A program made the position numbers and the translations under genes. 64,000 nucleotides of DNA, from the NCBI GenBank assembly GCA_012845835.1, contig JABAKD010000015.1:6282474-6346473 (forward strand). Reading direction: 5' to 3'. Source of the stretch: Undaria pinnatifida (Eukaryota; Sar; Phaeophyceae; Laminariales; Alariaceae). Of the stretch, positions 53,340 to 64,000 are shown piece by piece (the stretch's first letter is position 1; each line of letters begins with the position of its first letter). The notes beneath the pieces are model-generated. The model searched no databases, was not told the DNA's origin, and worked only from the letters and a program-made list of their open reading frames with translations.

Positions 53340-54235
53340 GCTTTCAGGGGGTGGTATATCGAGCTCCCCATCATAGGAACCTGATAAAAAAGTATTTGAT
53401 GTACTCCGTATCGTACCGTGGCATCACTCAATCGTAGGCATTTCACTGGGCCAACTGAGTTCATGGCGATGATGTGCGCTCCCCGTCGTCTACGAGCAGC
53501 GGGAGGGCAATCAAACAATCAGGATGGTGTACTCGTGCACAGGCTTATTGCTCCCCCCCCCCGCTCCCACCTCCCATCGCCTCCCCTTCTAACCGCCGTC
53601 TTCGACCGCGAGGGAGCGAAGCATCACCATTGATTGCACTATGTCAGGACGCAGGCCAGGACCAAGATAGGCAAGGGGGGTGACGCGGGGGGTGGGGTGG
53701 GGATCCCCTGTAGACGTCAAGTTTTCACCCACGTCAACGCCGAGCGCAGCAGAAGCATGTTCTGTGAACGAGAAATCTCTTCGCTGGTATCTGCGCCCGC
53801 GTCTGCAAACGAATTCGAGAAATGTCACTGGGAGCGGAGTGCAAAGCATCCAGCAACCCTCTGTGCACTTTAATCTTCACGGCGAAAAAACGTCGAAAAA
53901 AAAATAATCTTCAGCAGCGGCCACACGAAACAACCCGGGCTGCTGAGGCATAGGGGATGTGCCCGATACTCGGCTCCGGCACATGCGCAGCACGATCCTA
54001 TTTATTTTCAAGTGTTAATATCTGAGTGCTGCTGCTCGCCCGCACAAGCAGCTATAAATAGTAGCTACAGCGAGTATCTAAATTGTAAATTTCCGACGGT
54101 GCCAAAAAAACAGGGGCTCCTTTCCAGCCCCGCGTGCTCAATTTTTCGATGTCCCATCTCACCCTACGAACGGAATTGGTGGTAACGAACAAGCACGAAC
54201 TCAATGCAATTTTGTTGGATATGGCTTGCATTGGG
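53340..54235. other. Anonymous interval
   Basis: CTATAAATAGTAGC at 54051 looks like a TATA box, but no gene follows it. Overlapping frames at 53418-53907 have no domain. Confidence 0.35.
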
Positions 54236-54239
54236 TTAG

Positions 54240-54562
54240 CTTGGGCTTGGTAGGTTTGGTTTGGGTTGGGTTAGCTTGGGTTGGGTTGGTTTGGTTTGGG
54301 TTGGGCTGGATTGGGTCGGGTTGGTTTGGTTTGGGTTGGGCTGGATTGGGTCGGGTTGGGTCGGGTTGGGTTGGGTTAGGTTAGGTTGGGTTGGGTTGGG
54401 TTGGGTTGGGTTGGGTTGGGTTGGGTTGGGTTGGGTTGGGTTGGGTTGGGTTGGGTTGGGTTGGGTTGGGTTGGGTTGGGTTGGGTTGGGTTGGGTTGGG
54501 TTGGGTTGGGTTGGGTTGGGTTGGGTTGGATTGGGTTGGGTTGGGTTGGGTTGGGTTGGGTA
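54240..54562. repeat. (TTGGG)n pentanucleotide satellite
   Basis: About 40 nearly perfect GGTTG units at 54365-54560, preceded by degenerate units (TTGGTTTGGGTTGGGCTGG) from 54240. The Pro-Asn-Thr-Gln or Gly-Trp-Val-Gly-Leu frames are artefacts of the repeat. Confidence 0.97.
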
Positions 54563-55815
54563 TTTCCTGCTATCCAGCAAAGCGCATATAATCATATAAT
54601 CGACGACAGTTGCAAGCACGGACCAGCGCAAGTTCCTGGCGAGAGCTACATCTTTAACCGTTAACCCTTTAGGAGTTCTGGGAAAGGCTTCGAATGGGAA
54701 AACCGTGAAAAAAAACATGAAGAGGATAGCACTGGTAACACGAAGCAGCCCGCGCCACTGGGGTCGGGGGTGTGTCGAAAGTGGAACAAAGGAGACGGGC
54801 GACAGGCGCGCAGCACGATGACACACGGGCTGTTTGCGCGCTCTTCCTGGTAGAAGATTGACTTATAGACCATACTCGCCCATGACACGGTTTTGGTGGT
54901 TAAAACACCCGAGCCCCCAAGAGGTAAAATGCGTCATTGCAGCAGTAGTTTTATTAGTCTAGCTGCCCCGTTTGCTAGCGGGCACAGCCGGGAGAGTGAG
55001 GGTCGGGGCGGCCTGTCTCGCGTCCGGCCGCGATCTGCGAGGGATGCCGGTAGAGGAAACAGGTCTCGAAAAAGAGGCATCTGAACATTTTCACGCGTCG
55101 GAGCTCCCATGTAGATAGAGCAGAACTTGGAGTTATGTCGACCGTACAGCTATTAATAGCTGGACAGCAGGTGTGGCCGTGAGAGACACACATTTGCCGT
55201 CAAGCTGCAAGGCAGAAAGCGGAGCATTGCAATACTCGTGACAAGTCACAGACGTGTTCACGTACGTCCGGCAAACAAGCAGCATGTACCAGGTATCGAT
55301 TACCGCAAATACCCATGATCGAGACAAACGACCTGCACGGAAGTACCCGCTGCTGAGGCGAAAAGGCACGGGGGGGGGTACATGTGCATGTTTTCTTCGT
55401 CATGGGGAGAGCACTACAGACCAGAGCATTCTCGAGTACAGCGCCGGTCTCGCAACACGCAAGCCGCAAGCCACATCACCCCCTAAATATGCGGCGTAAT
55501 AAAAATCAGACGAACAAACGAATGCATCTACCTCGGTGTGCAACATGCTAACCTGCTTTAAAGACCCCGCGACGACAACAGGAGGTAGGAAAGCCACCGT
55601 TGAAGGAGCCCAGGAGAGGGCACACGCCATTGTGGCCCATGTGGTCGGTGTCGGAGCCTTCATGTCGGCAAAGAAGCAGAAAATGCTGTCGTTTTTTGAA
55701 TTTGCAAAAAAAAATGTGGGAGGTGAGACGTGGGGTTTCATATGCGTGCGACTGGCGGGAACATCCTGTTCTTATCCCCGGAAGAGGCGGACAACGCAAG
55801 CAGCTGTCGCAGTTC
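54563..55815. other. Upstream flank of the plastid-leader gene
   Basis: GC-richer DNA with overlapping open frames on both strands and no recognised domain. Promoter elements were not identified. TACCAGGTA at 55287. Confidence 0.35.
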
Positions 55816-56071
55816 ATGTTAGGAATGAAGACTGTGGCGATATCTGCTGTTCTCGGAGCGACGGCGGCGGGGCTGCTGGCCTCCTCCGCTGCCTATGCAT
55901 TCGTTGCGCCTTCGCCAACGGCGGGGGCCGCGGTTGAAGCAACAGTAGACCGACGGCAACGTGGCGCTTTTACTTCGACTTTCCCCCAGCTGGTGCCCTG
56001 CTACCGTCGGCCTCGTGGGAGGTCCGGGTCGTTGAGCATGATGGTATCGCCGTCGACGGGCTCCACCCCAG
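55816..56071 (+). CDS. First exon of a nuclear gene for a plastid-targeted protein
   Basis: Starts ATG at 55816 (MLGMKT; a second ATG at 55825). Residues 4-28 are a signal peptide: MKTVAISAVLGATAAGLLAS followed by SAAYA. The AYA|FVAP junction is the stramenopile ASAFAP-type motif, where signal-peptide cleavage exposes a Phe needed for plastid import. An Arg/Ser/Ala-rich transit peptide follows (RRQRGAF, CYRRPRGRSGSLSMM), with SMM a plausible stromal cleavage region. The exon ends at CCCCAG|GTGAGC (56071/56072), a good donor, phase 1. The mature protein is unknown: I found no convincing downstream exon by eye in 56072-59200, so introns are long or the gene is broken. Confidence 0.75.
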
Positions 56072-58100
56072 GTGAGCGTGGAGGTTCTCATGAGTCCCTT
56101 TGTGCCCACCATGTTGAGGCCGGTGCGGCGACGTAGCTTGTTCCCATCATGCACAATCAGTAGTACCCATTATGCGTTGAAGTTCGCAGAATCGATACGT
56201 AAACTGCAGACACAGCACAGCAGCAGTCAGGAGTAATAATCAGGTGGTGTGATGACGAATGACAGTCCCGCGCAGTGATACGTACGTAAGCGCACCGTAT
56301 GTCGCGTTCTTTCGCAGTCGTTCATACAGATTGCCCTCTGCCTGTGTCTGCGTTTATCCAAGTGCCAATACATCATACCGGTACATGCACAGTAGTGATG
56401 TGTACCTGGTAGTCTGGATGTACAGCGGAGTAGTGACACCAAACACCAATGAACCGATGAAACGCAAGGGGTACAACTCGGTTTTGACGCATTACAACTT
56501 ACTAAGGACGAGCGACCGGTGTAGTACTTGTACTCAGCTTGCAAAGATGAGTACCGACCCTCAATTCGTCGAACTCACAGCTGACGTTGCTAATTTTTTT
56601 TTCTATGACGTTCATCATTATGTTGATTACAGTAAGTATCGGCGCTCTGATAAGAAATTTTTTAGATCGCGCTCGTCACTTTGTGGTCTGAATGAACGGG
56701 TCCCAACAGGGTAAAGGTTTGTCTTACACTATTAATAACTTAAGTATAAACAGCCGTCGAATTTCTTGTTTCCCGTTTATTGTCTGGCTTAAGTTTCTCG
56801 TGCGCCCTGTCTTATCAGAGAGCCGGTTCGTAGTTTAGGCATCGACAGCTGATGCTACGCTTTTTTCATTATTTCTCTAGTCTATATTCTTAATTTCGAG
56901 CTGCGCTGGCCACCTTTCAGTTGGCCACGCACATTAGCGGCCCGTTTTTTCGAATGTTGTGATTCATTATGGTCTTCCCAAGGGATTCGTTATTACACCG
57001 CTTATTTTTTTGTATGTTCGTCATCTAAAACGTATTTGAAGAGTAACCGAAAGTTGTTTTTGGCCAGAACTGACGAAAAACTAACAAAAAGCAAGCCGTA
57101 AGGAATCCCTTTTTCTCAGGCCACCTCTTATCCGACCGTTTTAGAATCCAAAAAGAAACGGCATTTCCGGGTCGCAGAACCAAACGGGCAGAATCGGATC
57201 GACAACCTTCTGGGCCCGAATTAACGAGGAACTTGTTTAATCCAATTTCGATTTTTTTTTTTTTAGAATTGAATCTAATTTGCATCTGATTGGTCAAAGA
57301 ATGAATCACCAAGCAGGCATTCTCAGAATTATTACCAAAAATCAATTTCAACAAAGAAGTAAAAAAATACTTTCTCGGTCGAATTTAGTCGAAAATCGAA
57401 ATTCAATTTGGGGAGTTTGTCCACCTAGACATGGCTTGTTCTGTGTAACCGAAGCCCGTCACGCGAACTGGTGCCATGTCATCGGCTGATTGAGAGGCGA
57501 GAAGCCACCATTGCGAGAGGTAGGACCACCGGAGCAGCCGCAGCGCGGCCTCCGAAGGTCCTTAGCACAGCGTAGACCGCCTGCGACGCTTCGAAAACAA
57601 TCGAGACCGCCGCAAACCCAGTTTTTCGTCGCCCTGCACCTCGAAAGTTACGCGACCAACTACCACATGATGACTTCGCTCAGAAGTTCGACCGCTATAT
57701 TCCCGTCGCTGCTGCCCGTGTCGGGCGGCGGGGTGGCGCCAGCCCACCCAAGAGACGCCTAGAGCCATAGCCTCCAAGCCGCTGCAGGCAAAAACAATCT
57801 GCCGCTAGCCGCAGCGCTCCGGGGAGGACGCGAGCCATCGCTCGCCTCGGTCGTTGCTCGCGGGTGTTCGTTGACCCTTTTGCGTTTTTTTATTCTTTTT
57901 ATTTCCTAGAACGCACTACGCCGGTCCTTGATAGGAACCAAAGTTGATTTTTTCGTGTATTTTTCATGAAATCAAAAAAGAAAAAATCGAGTTACGATTT
58001 TCCGTGCTCTTCGTTAATCTGGGCCCTTAGAGTGAAACCCGAATTTTACAGTTTTTTTTACAAATTTTCCACGAAATCATCAGCAAAGGTGACTGCTTGA
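56072..58100. other. Probable intron and anonymous sequence
   Basis: Follows the donor at 56072. 56535-56600 is a solo Fam-A module (-) (CTCAGCTTGCAAAGATGAGT, GTCGAACTCACAGCTGACG). TACCTGGTA at 56403. The frame TACDASKTIETAANP through HDDFAQKFDRYIPVAAARVG (about 57560-57775) looks protein-like but has an in-frame stop just upstream and no recognised domain. Confidence 0.35.
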
Positions 58101-58790
58101 CTACCAACTCGTGCGCGTTAGACGCGCCAGAGCATCTCAGCGCACGCAGATGAATCTTTTTGTATTGGTGGGGCGAGGGAAAACACGCCGGGTGCGCTTC
58201 ACGCGATTAGGGTTGTCTTCCCCCTCGCCCTCGTCGATCTCGTGCACCAACAACATGTCTCAGACGCCGGCTGACCCTGTTCTCGACGGCGTGTGTGTGT
58301 TTCGCGTTTGGCGAATGCCGCAATCGCGGCAGCGAGGAGAGTGGCAAGGCTCTCGTAGTCGTCACCACCGCTATCCAATCCCGTCGGCTCGTGGTGATGC
58401 CCGAGGTGTGTGCGAGTGTAGCGGGACACAGCAGCAGCAGCAGCAGCGGCAGCAGCAGCAGCAGTAACAGCAGTAACAGCACGAGTGCACCTATGGTACG
58501 TGTTGGCTGCTCACTCATAGCAGATGCGTCCTCTTGTATCTCGCACCGCTTTTCGACTTATTACCACGCTTGTTGCCTCCCACGACGTATGGAAACCCGT
58601 TGGGATGAAAACCCAGACGCGATTTTCGGATGCGATTTTATCGGATACTTGACCCCCATTCCCGGGAGGAGGGGCGTCCCGAAAACGATACCCGACAATG
58701 GAAGCCTGGAAATTCACCAGTTTCGAGTGTTTAAGGGTTGCAAACCGTTTTGCGATTATTTTTCGGATTCAGAAACGGTCTTATAAGATA
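58101..58790 (+). other. Candidate exon region with CAG microsatellite
   Basis: A GC-rich interval. CTCAG|ACGCCGGCTGAC (58262) and CCGAG|GTGTGT (about 58403) could bound an exon in any of two frames. (CAG)n at 58431-58478 gives poly-Ser or poly-Gln. No domain recognised and both strands are open. It could belong to the plastid-leader gene, but nothing ties it to it. Confidence 0.2.
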
Positions 58791-58946
58791 TGGCCTCAGT
58801 ATATATGAACGAGTTTGTAGACGAGAAAATTCCATGGGTGGTGCATGCTTCCAAAGCAAAGCTTCCACAACGGGCGAAGCACAGCATCCACGCCGGCCGC
58901 ACTTCACAAGCCACAGCATCCAAGCACAGGTCATCCCATGATGTTT

Positions 58947-58966
58947 GCGTTAGGGTTAGGGTTAGA
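58947..58966. repeat. Short interstitial telomere-like run
   Basis: GTTAGGGTTAGGGTTAG, two and a half TTAGGG units, within otherwise anonymous sequence. Confidence 0.8.
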
Positions 58967-58969
58967 CTT

Positions 58970-60905
58970 CTGGTCGGGGTTAGCGTTGCGGCCACCCCAA
59001 CCACCACCTTGGTATTTTAGCCTATCTATACTGCAGTAGTACTGACACGACTTAGAAACGAAGAAATCTCCTGGAATCGCGTTGCTCTAAGATGCGTTAT
59101 TTCAACCTACTTTTGTCTTGCCCCTAAGAAAGACGCACGGAAATTCCAGGTAAAAACGGGAAAAGAAAAATGGTGCGCTAATCGCAGAGTTTGAGGATCT
59201 TACTGTAGTGTCTTAATTTTGCGTCGGAGATCATACACGAGCCATATCTCGTGATGGAAAATCGAATTAGTCTATAGTAAGTAAATCGATTGTTGGACCA
59301 TGCCTCAAGGAATATCCCCACCGCCTTCCAGCGGCATCGTTTATCGGACTTTCGTATAGAATTTAGTGATAACAGTTGATGGCAAATGTTTTTTCTCAAC
59401 CTTCTGGACGAAATCAATTCCGATTCCAAAAATTCTAACGTCGGCAACTGCGCAGCCGGCCCAGTAACATTGCTGTTAAAGTTCGATTCATATTAGTCCC
59501 GAATGGCTGCGAACGCGGCGGACGAGGGTAAAACTCTTCTTGGCCGGCCCAGCTCGTATTATATGCCGCTTTTCTGCCTGTCATCATGGTTTCTCGATCC
59601 AGAGCGGTTCAGGCCGGTCCTGCGGCATGGATAAACAGGGTTGGGGACACATCCAGCTGAACACTAGGACTCACGCCGCGCCGAGTCGTGGCCGTCGCGG
59701 GCTGATCATTGCCGACGATCCCGAGGCATTCCTGACAGCCGTCGAGCCAACCCACTGGCTGATTGATCGCTTATTGTCCGGGGTGCGGAAGGCCTGCACA
59801 TTGGGGACTGCGGAGTATCCATAACGAATAAGGAAGATAGTAGTAAGTAGTATCACTGCTGTAGTAGGTTATGCTCCTGTGTAGTACTGGTACTATTATG
59901 GATAATAGTACCGTTTCCCCCCTGGAGGAGAACTGTCTTTGCTGCTGTTGCTGCGCTTTCAACACCATGTAAATACTACCACTCAGTGAACACGGACGGA
60001 AATATAAGGGTTGTTTGGAAGTTAGATTAATACCCCAATTGTACTTATATTTCCGTGCAGAGGCTTGTACACCAAGGCGAACACTACGAGTACTATTTTA
60101 TCCTACCCTACCGCTACGGGCGATGCAGATCTAGCGTTACGGGCGGAGCCGTGGCCGTACCTCTAGTTAAGCATGAGTGATTTGACATGATTGAAAAGCA
60201 TCGAGGGTGATCCGCAAGTAACGCTCCGACTTAAAAGCAGTGCATGGTGCTCTACATATCGTACTGCTGCCTGCTGCTGAACGGGTCGGCAATCGTTGGG
60301 GGTGAATGACGAATACCCTACAGGAAATGCGTTTTTTTTTCCCCATATTTCTTAGCTCTGGCGGTTTTCCATCGCTTATATCCGCGAGATCCATTTTGCA
60401 GTACGAGTACGCAAGAGGCCCGCATTAAAATACGGCTTGATGCCCTTTCCCAAACTAGCAGTTCGGGGTCTCAACGAGCCTTCATGGCATTTATGGCGTC
60501 CGCAAACAACGCCGCTAGATCGGAAACCCCATAAACAATAACCCCACTGTAGTCGCCGTAAGCTCTTTTTGCGAAGAAATTTATTTCTCCGTGCTCCTTG
60601 CCCCTTACTGGTGAGAGTTAGGTGTACTGGGTGGACACGATTTTCGCCCTCCACAAATATACCATTTGGTTCTGCAATGATATTCTACTCTCATTCCACG
60701 CTGTTTGTCCCGAAACCGTGAGCGCGTGAGCCCTGTAACCCTCCTCATCTCTGTTTTTGTTGCCTTGATTGGGGACTAGCCATACCAAGCAAACCTTGAC
60801 GCCGTTTGAGGCGAGCCTTAAAAGCTAAGTTCTAGATCCTGGGCTTGCACTAGCTTTTCAGGGTCAACACCTATGCAACACCTGTGCTTTCAGCGGTCCT
60901 CAGGT
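58970..60905. other. Anonymous interval
   Basis: No gene recognised. Open frames at 59178-59447 (-), 59540-59824 (+; contains RRGLIIADDPEAFLTAVEP) and 60376-60654 (-) have no domain I know. Confidence 0.35.
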
Positions 60906-60912
60906 TTTCGCG

Positions 60913-61043
60913 TTATGAAAGAGCCTCGAGTTTTTTGCCACGTCCTCTCGCGATAAGGTGCACCTCTCTGTTCGCTTCTTCCTCGTCGTGCTCGCCGGCC
61001 GCGACTGCACCGGGAGCGGCCCCGACCGCGCTCGCGCCGTGTT
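60913..61043 (-). CDS. Candidate terminal exon of an unknown gene
   Basis: A C-rich acceptor (CCCCCCCCCAG ending at 61044) precedes a GC-rich minus-strand frame: HGASAVGAAPGAVAAG, EHDEEEANREVHLIARG, RGKKLEALS and stop at 60913-60915. Strong G/C in third positions and mixed acidic/basic composition look coding, unlike the surrounding DNA. Two other frames are also open here. No upstream exon was found before the transposon at 61507. Confidence 0.25.
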
Positions 61044-61506
61044 CTGGGGGGGGGCGCGGAAACTGTTAGCCGGGCAATCTACCGCGCCTGCCATGATCTA
61101 CCATGCTGGCGATTGTTAGTTCCTCTGTAGCATGTCTAGGCGCTTTCTCGCGACGAGATACAGCATATCCCTCGCTCCTTTACGCGTATAGTGCCGGTCG
61201 ATCTCGTTTGCAGCCGGGAGACACTGGCGTGCGGTCGCGCCGTGTCGCGGCAGAGCATACAGGCGGCGATAAAGCCCAAACTTTCCCTGATTTTGAGCAG
61301 GATTATTTTTTGTTTTGTCACGTACGAGTATTGAATCATCTCTTGACAGTCGGTCCCATGTCTCTCTGTGGTACGGCTACAATGATATTTCATCTGTTAG
61401 GATGCTGCCGTTGCACGTACCCATGCTGCTGCTGACACTTCTGGCTGTTGCTGTGTTGCTGCTGCTGCTGCTCGTCATTGTACACCTCCGGCCCGACATT
61501 TACATA

Positions 61507-62801
61507 CAGTAGGGGTCCCGGTTTAGCGGTCCCTAGTGCCAAAGGGCGAAATAACCGCTAAACCGGGACCGCCCGGTAAACCGGCTTAGCGGTTAATAAC
61601 CGCTATTCTGGGTCCCAATTTAGCGGTTTACAACCGCTAAACCGGGTAAAAGCCCATATACTGGGAATGAAAGTAGCGTTGCCATTGCGATCAAAACTAG
61701 ATAGCGTCATATGTGGCTGCTGAATATAGCAGTACAGCATGATTGCCGCGGGACCAGTAGTACGAATACAGCAGCGGTAGTGCGGGATAGACATTAAAAT
61801 TTAGGTGAAACGTATCAAGCATCTCGAAGAGAACCACCACCTGTGTGTACCCGCATCCGGGTAACATACTGTACGTGCACATAACACCTGCTGGAACCCC
61901 CCTTCTACTGCTGTACGCTCCTGCTCGTCTTGCTACAAACCGCAGCGTGTGCCCCGGAGTTTGGACTTGAAACACTCTAAGGAAACACAAAACAAAAAAA
62001 GTGTGGTGTACTCGTACTTCACACTTCGTACTCTACAGGAACCTCGGAGAGTACTGCTGTACACTCGACTACGTCTTAGAAAACATGGCGCGGATATCCG
62101 TCTGCCTTGCTGGCCTAGAGGCATGCGCTGCGAGAAAGGACATCTTCGCCTTGCGAAGATAGCACCCTGCCTCTGATATACCACACGACTCTGCGTACTG
62201 CTCTAGCTGCCCAAAAAGCGACGAGATTTCCGAGTACGGCGGTGGCGCCATCAAGGAAACTTCTTCCGGACTCTCGAACCCCTCGTCTAGCTCGTCTGCA
62301 GAAGGACCTTTGTCCTTGCCGCAGGTGTCGTTCACCACGTTTCCAGAGCAAGACTGGCAAATGCGGTTCATCTCGTTTCCGTCAGGATCCTCTACCTCGC
62401 CGCAAGCGCCGTGCAGGCGGCCTCCACACTCACCGCGACACAGATGCCCATCGGTTGCACCCGGTGTCATGTGCGGAAACTTGCAGAATTCTAACGCCGC
62501 GCACGGCATGGTTCTGAACGGGTAGCTGCGAACCGCAGTGGGTAGGCCGTTTGTATACTGCTGTGAAAGTGTGTGTGAGTGCCGGCGAGGTTTGCAGCAG
62601 AAAGTGACCCGTCGTTCTCCGGGGTATGTACACAACCGCTATTCCAGCCGAAATGACCCCAAACAACCGCTAAACCGGTAACAATTCGATTTAGCGGTTG
62701 TACAACCGCTAAGGCGGGGTACCGCGGTGTCAGCAGAATTTTGAACCGCTAAATCGGGTCCAACCGCTAAACAGGGAACCGCTAAACCGGGACCCCTACT
62801 G
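61507..62801. mobile_element. Complete 1295-bp pogo-like (Tc1/mariner superfamily) transposon
   Basis: Perfect 24-bp terminal inverted repeats starting CAGTAGGGGTCCCGGTTTAG, flanked on both sides by TA. TA duplication and CAGT-type ends are hallmarks of pogo/Tigger-like Tc1/mariner elements. Subterminal TTTAGCGGT / ACCGCTAAA words repeat about a dozen times within 170 bp of each end. No DDE transposase of usual length (about 500 residues) fits, so it is non-autonomous or carries a different cargo: the 188-codon ORF at 62069-62635. Confidence 0.88.
62069..62635 (-). CDS. Zinc-finger ORF carried by the pogo-like element
   Basis: 188 codons from the first ATG; a start at residue 43 (MPCAALEFC) is also plausible. 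Residues 64-96 form a Cys/His cluster, H-x-C-x3-C-x4-H-x2-C-x14-C-x2-C (HLCRGECGGRLHGACG, ICQSC), consistent with a treble-clef or PHD-like zinc site. An acidic linker (ADELDEGFESPEEV) and a helical stretch follow. The C-terminus RQTDIRAMFSK has QxxIxxMF, near a PCNA-binding PIP box; pogo transposases are known to carry C-terminal PIP boxes. Inference: this is a transposase C-terminal fragment, or an accessory protein of the element. No DDE residues and no helix-turn-helix are visible. Confidence 0.55.
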   Translation of the reverse strand: MCTYPGERRVTFCCKPRRHSHTLSQQYTNGLPTAVRSYPFRTMPCAALEFCKFPHMTPGATDGHLCRGECGGRLHGACGEVEDPDGNEMNRICQSCSGNVVNDTCGKDKGPSADELDEGFESPEEVSLMAPPPYSEISSLFGQLEQYAESCGISEAGCYLRKAKMSFLAAHASRPARQTDIRAMFSKT

Positions 62802-64000
62802 TACCTAAAAAAAAGATCATAAATACCATGATTGTCCTATTTTTGATATGACCGTACTGTGGTTTTGCGCAAAGCCGCAGGCGGGCCGCGGCGGAACCTC
62901 CCGTGTAGACTAGGCGATAAACTCGTCCGGGCTGGTCGGTGTTATTTACCGGATTTGCCGGGTTACTTGCAATCTCCCCGGGGTTTCAAGCCAACCGCGT
63001 TCGTCCCGAAGGGGAAGCTCCCCTTGTAATATGTATGGTATCACGCATCACGTTTCTTGCTCTGTGAATATTATGTCGAGCATCTACTGCTGTGTCGAGC
63101 TCGCAACTGAGTACCCTGGTTTGTTATAGAATACAGTAAACTGTACCACTTACACTTTACTGTCGGGCTGTGAGTCTGAAGGACTTGCATCACCATCTGG
63201 TAATTGGTCGGATTAATAGTCGTTTCCTGGGGGTACTGACTATCCGACTTCCTGGGTTTCCATACGTGTGGGAAGGATTGTGGGATGTATTTTTTTCTCT
63301 TATTTCGGAGGGGCCGCCTCGGCCAGGGGGGTTAATTTGGCTCGCTTCGCTCGCCTGAATTAAATCGGCGAGTCGGCGGGCCATCAGCTGGATTCGCGAG
63401 CCAAATTGCCGGCTATAGTTACGCAGATGGACACAGAGACACCTCCTGTATACCAGCACAAGTAATATACCGGAGTAGTACTGTTACTCGTGTCATGGAT
63501 ACCAGGTAGCTGGTATTGATGTTAGATTGTGCTCCGAAGTATTTGCGATAGCAAATGTATGCGTATTAATTATTGAAGTAATACAGGGTTCCCCTTCGGA
63601 ATGTGGGTGACGTGCACTCCCGTGGGTGTCGCAAGTCGAAACGATACTCGCAGGTAACGCACTCGTGGCCCATGGTGGAGCAGGAAGGAGTCATGGACTA
63701 CTGTTTTGCTCAAAAGAAAGTCTTAGTAGTCCGCAGCTCTTCTTGGAGTAAATACGAGGCATGCTGCATTGCTCAAAGACCAGCGCAGTAGCGAGCAGGA
63801 AAACTCCTGCTGGCTAACACGCTTGGTGTATATACGCCTTTCTTTGAGCAATACTACAGTACTTCACGCCCCTTATATGCCACGAGCTGCGAGGGGGATA
63901 CCTGTTGTTGGTGCCGTGGTTGGTACAAAAACTCTAAATAGTGTAAAAGAGTGGTGAGTTTTCTGCTGGATGATCAAGGACGTTGCACTGTAAGGTTGAA
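62802..64000. other. Anonymous right end of window
   Basis: No gene recognised. AATTTGGCTCGC (63334) and GCGAGCCAAATT (63396) are a 12-bp perfect inverted repeat around a 50-bp GC-rich loop. TACCAGGTA at 63500. Short frames at 63170-63957 have no domain. Confidence 0.4.

Noticed and set aside
54236-54826. Pro-Asn-Thr-Gln and Gly-Trp-Val-Gly-Leu repeat proteins
   Set aside because: Both strands of the TTGGG satellite give regular peptides; not genes.

Overview
The window reads as repeat-dominated nuclear DNA of a photosynthetic stramenopile, most likely a brown alga. That assignment is inferred from three things. A first exon at 55816-56071 encodes a bipartite plastid leader with an AYA|FVAP junction, as in secondary red plastids. 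A spliced gene for a thylakoid-lumen FKBP carries a twin-arginine leader. CAG-type and tRNA-SINE repeats are abundant. No prokaryotic gene organisation, rRNA, CRISPR array or viral gene was seen.

Conventional gene content is very low. The best gene is the lumenal FKBP-type peptidyl-prolyl isomerase on the minus strand (about 27073-30751); four exons were assembled by eye with matching splice phases. The second is the plastid-leader exon at 55816-56071 (+), whose downstream exons I could not find. A nearly intact tRNA-His(GTG) lies at 48409-48480 (-). Two LINE fragments are recognisable: an ORF2 C-terminus at 10986-11196 (-) and an endonuclease N-terminus at 46137-46461 (+). Weaker candidates are a PAM2-like segment (15130-15435 -), a possible terminal exon (60913-61043 -) and several unrecognised ORFs.

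Layout. 1-10 kb: cryptic TACCGTC repeats, a 280-bp tandem array (2213-3070), a TAC microsatellite, and a cluster of four co-oriented segmental repeats (R4, 4680-9711). 10-24 kb: LINE remnant, several SINE-like and retroposon-like families (SINE-1, SINE-2, Fam-E, Fam-A), and an unusual run of hairpins (12195-12466). 24-34 kb: an inverted repeat with 1.26-kb arms (24046-25303 / 33071-34335) encloses the FKBP gene. 35.8-39 kb: a minisatellite domain split by a 0.9-kb anonymous segment. 39-49 kb: a TIR element packed with CACACCCC motifs, modular SINEs, 90-bp TTAA MITEs, a LINE fragment and tRNA-His. 49-64 kb: sparse anonymous DNA, a TTGGG satellite, the plastid-leader exon, and a complete 1295-bp pogo-like transposon (61507-62801) carrying a zinc-finger ORF.

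The most interesting themes are four. One is a family of SINEs sharing one central domain behind different tRNA heads. The second is the host FKBP gene caught between near-identical inverted repeats. The third is the pogo-like element with a zinc-binding, PIP-box-like ORF. The fourth is a strongly over-represented 9-mer, TACCAGGTA. All boundaries were judged by eye; repeat edges are good to roughly 10-30 bp.
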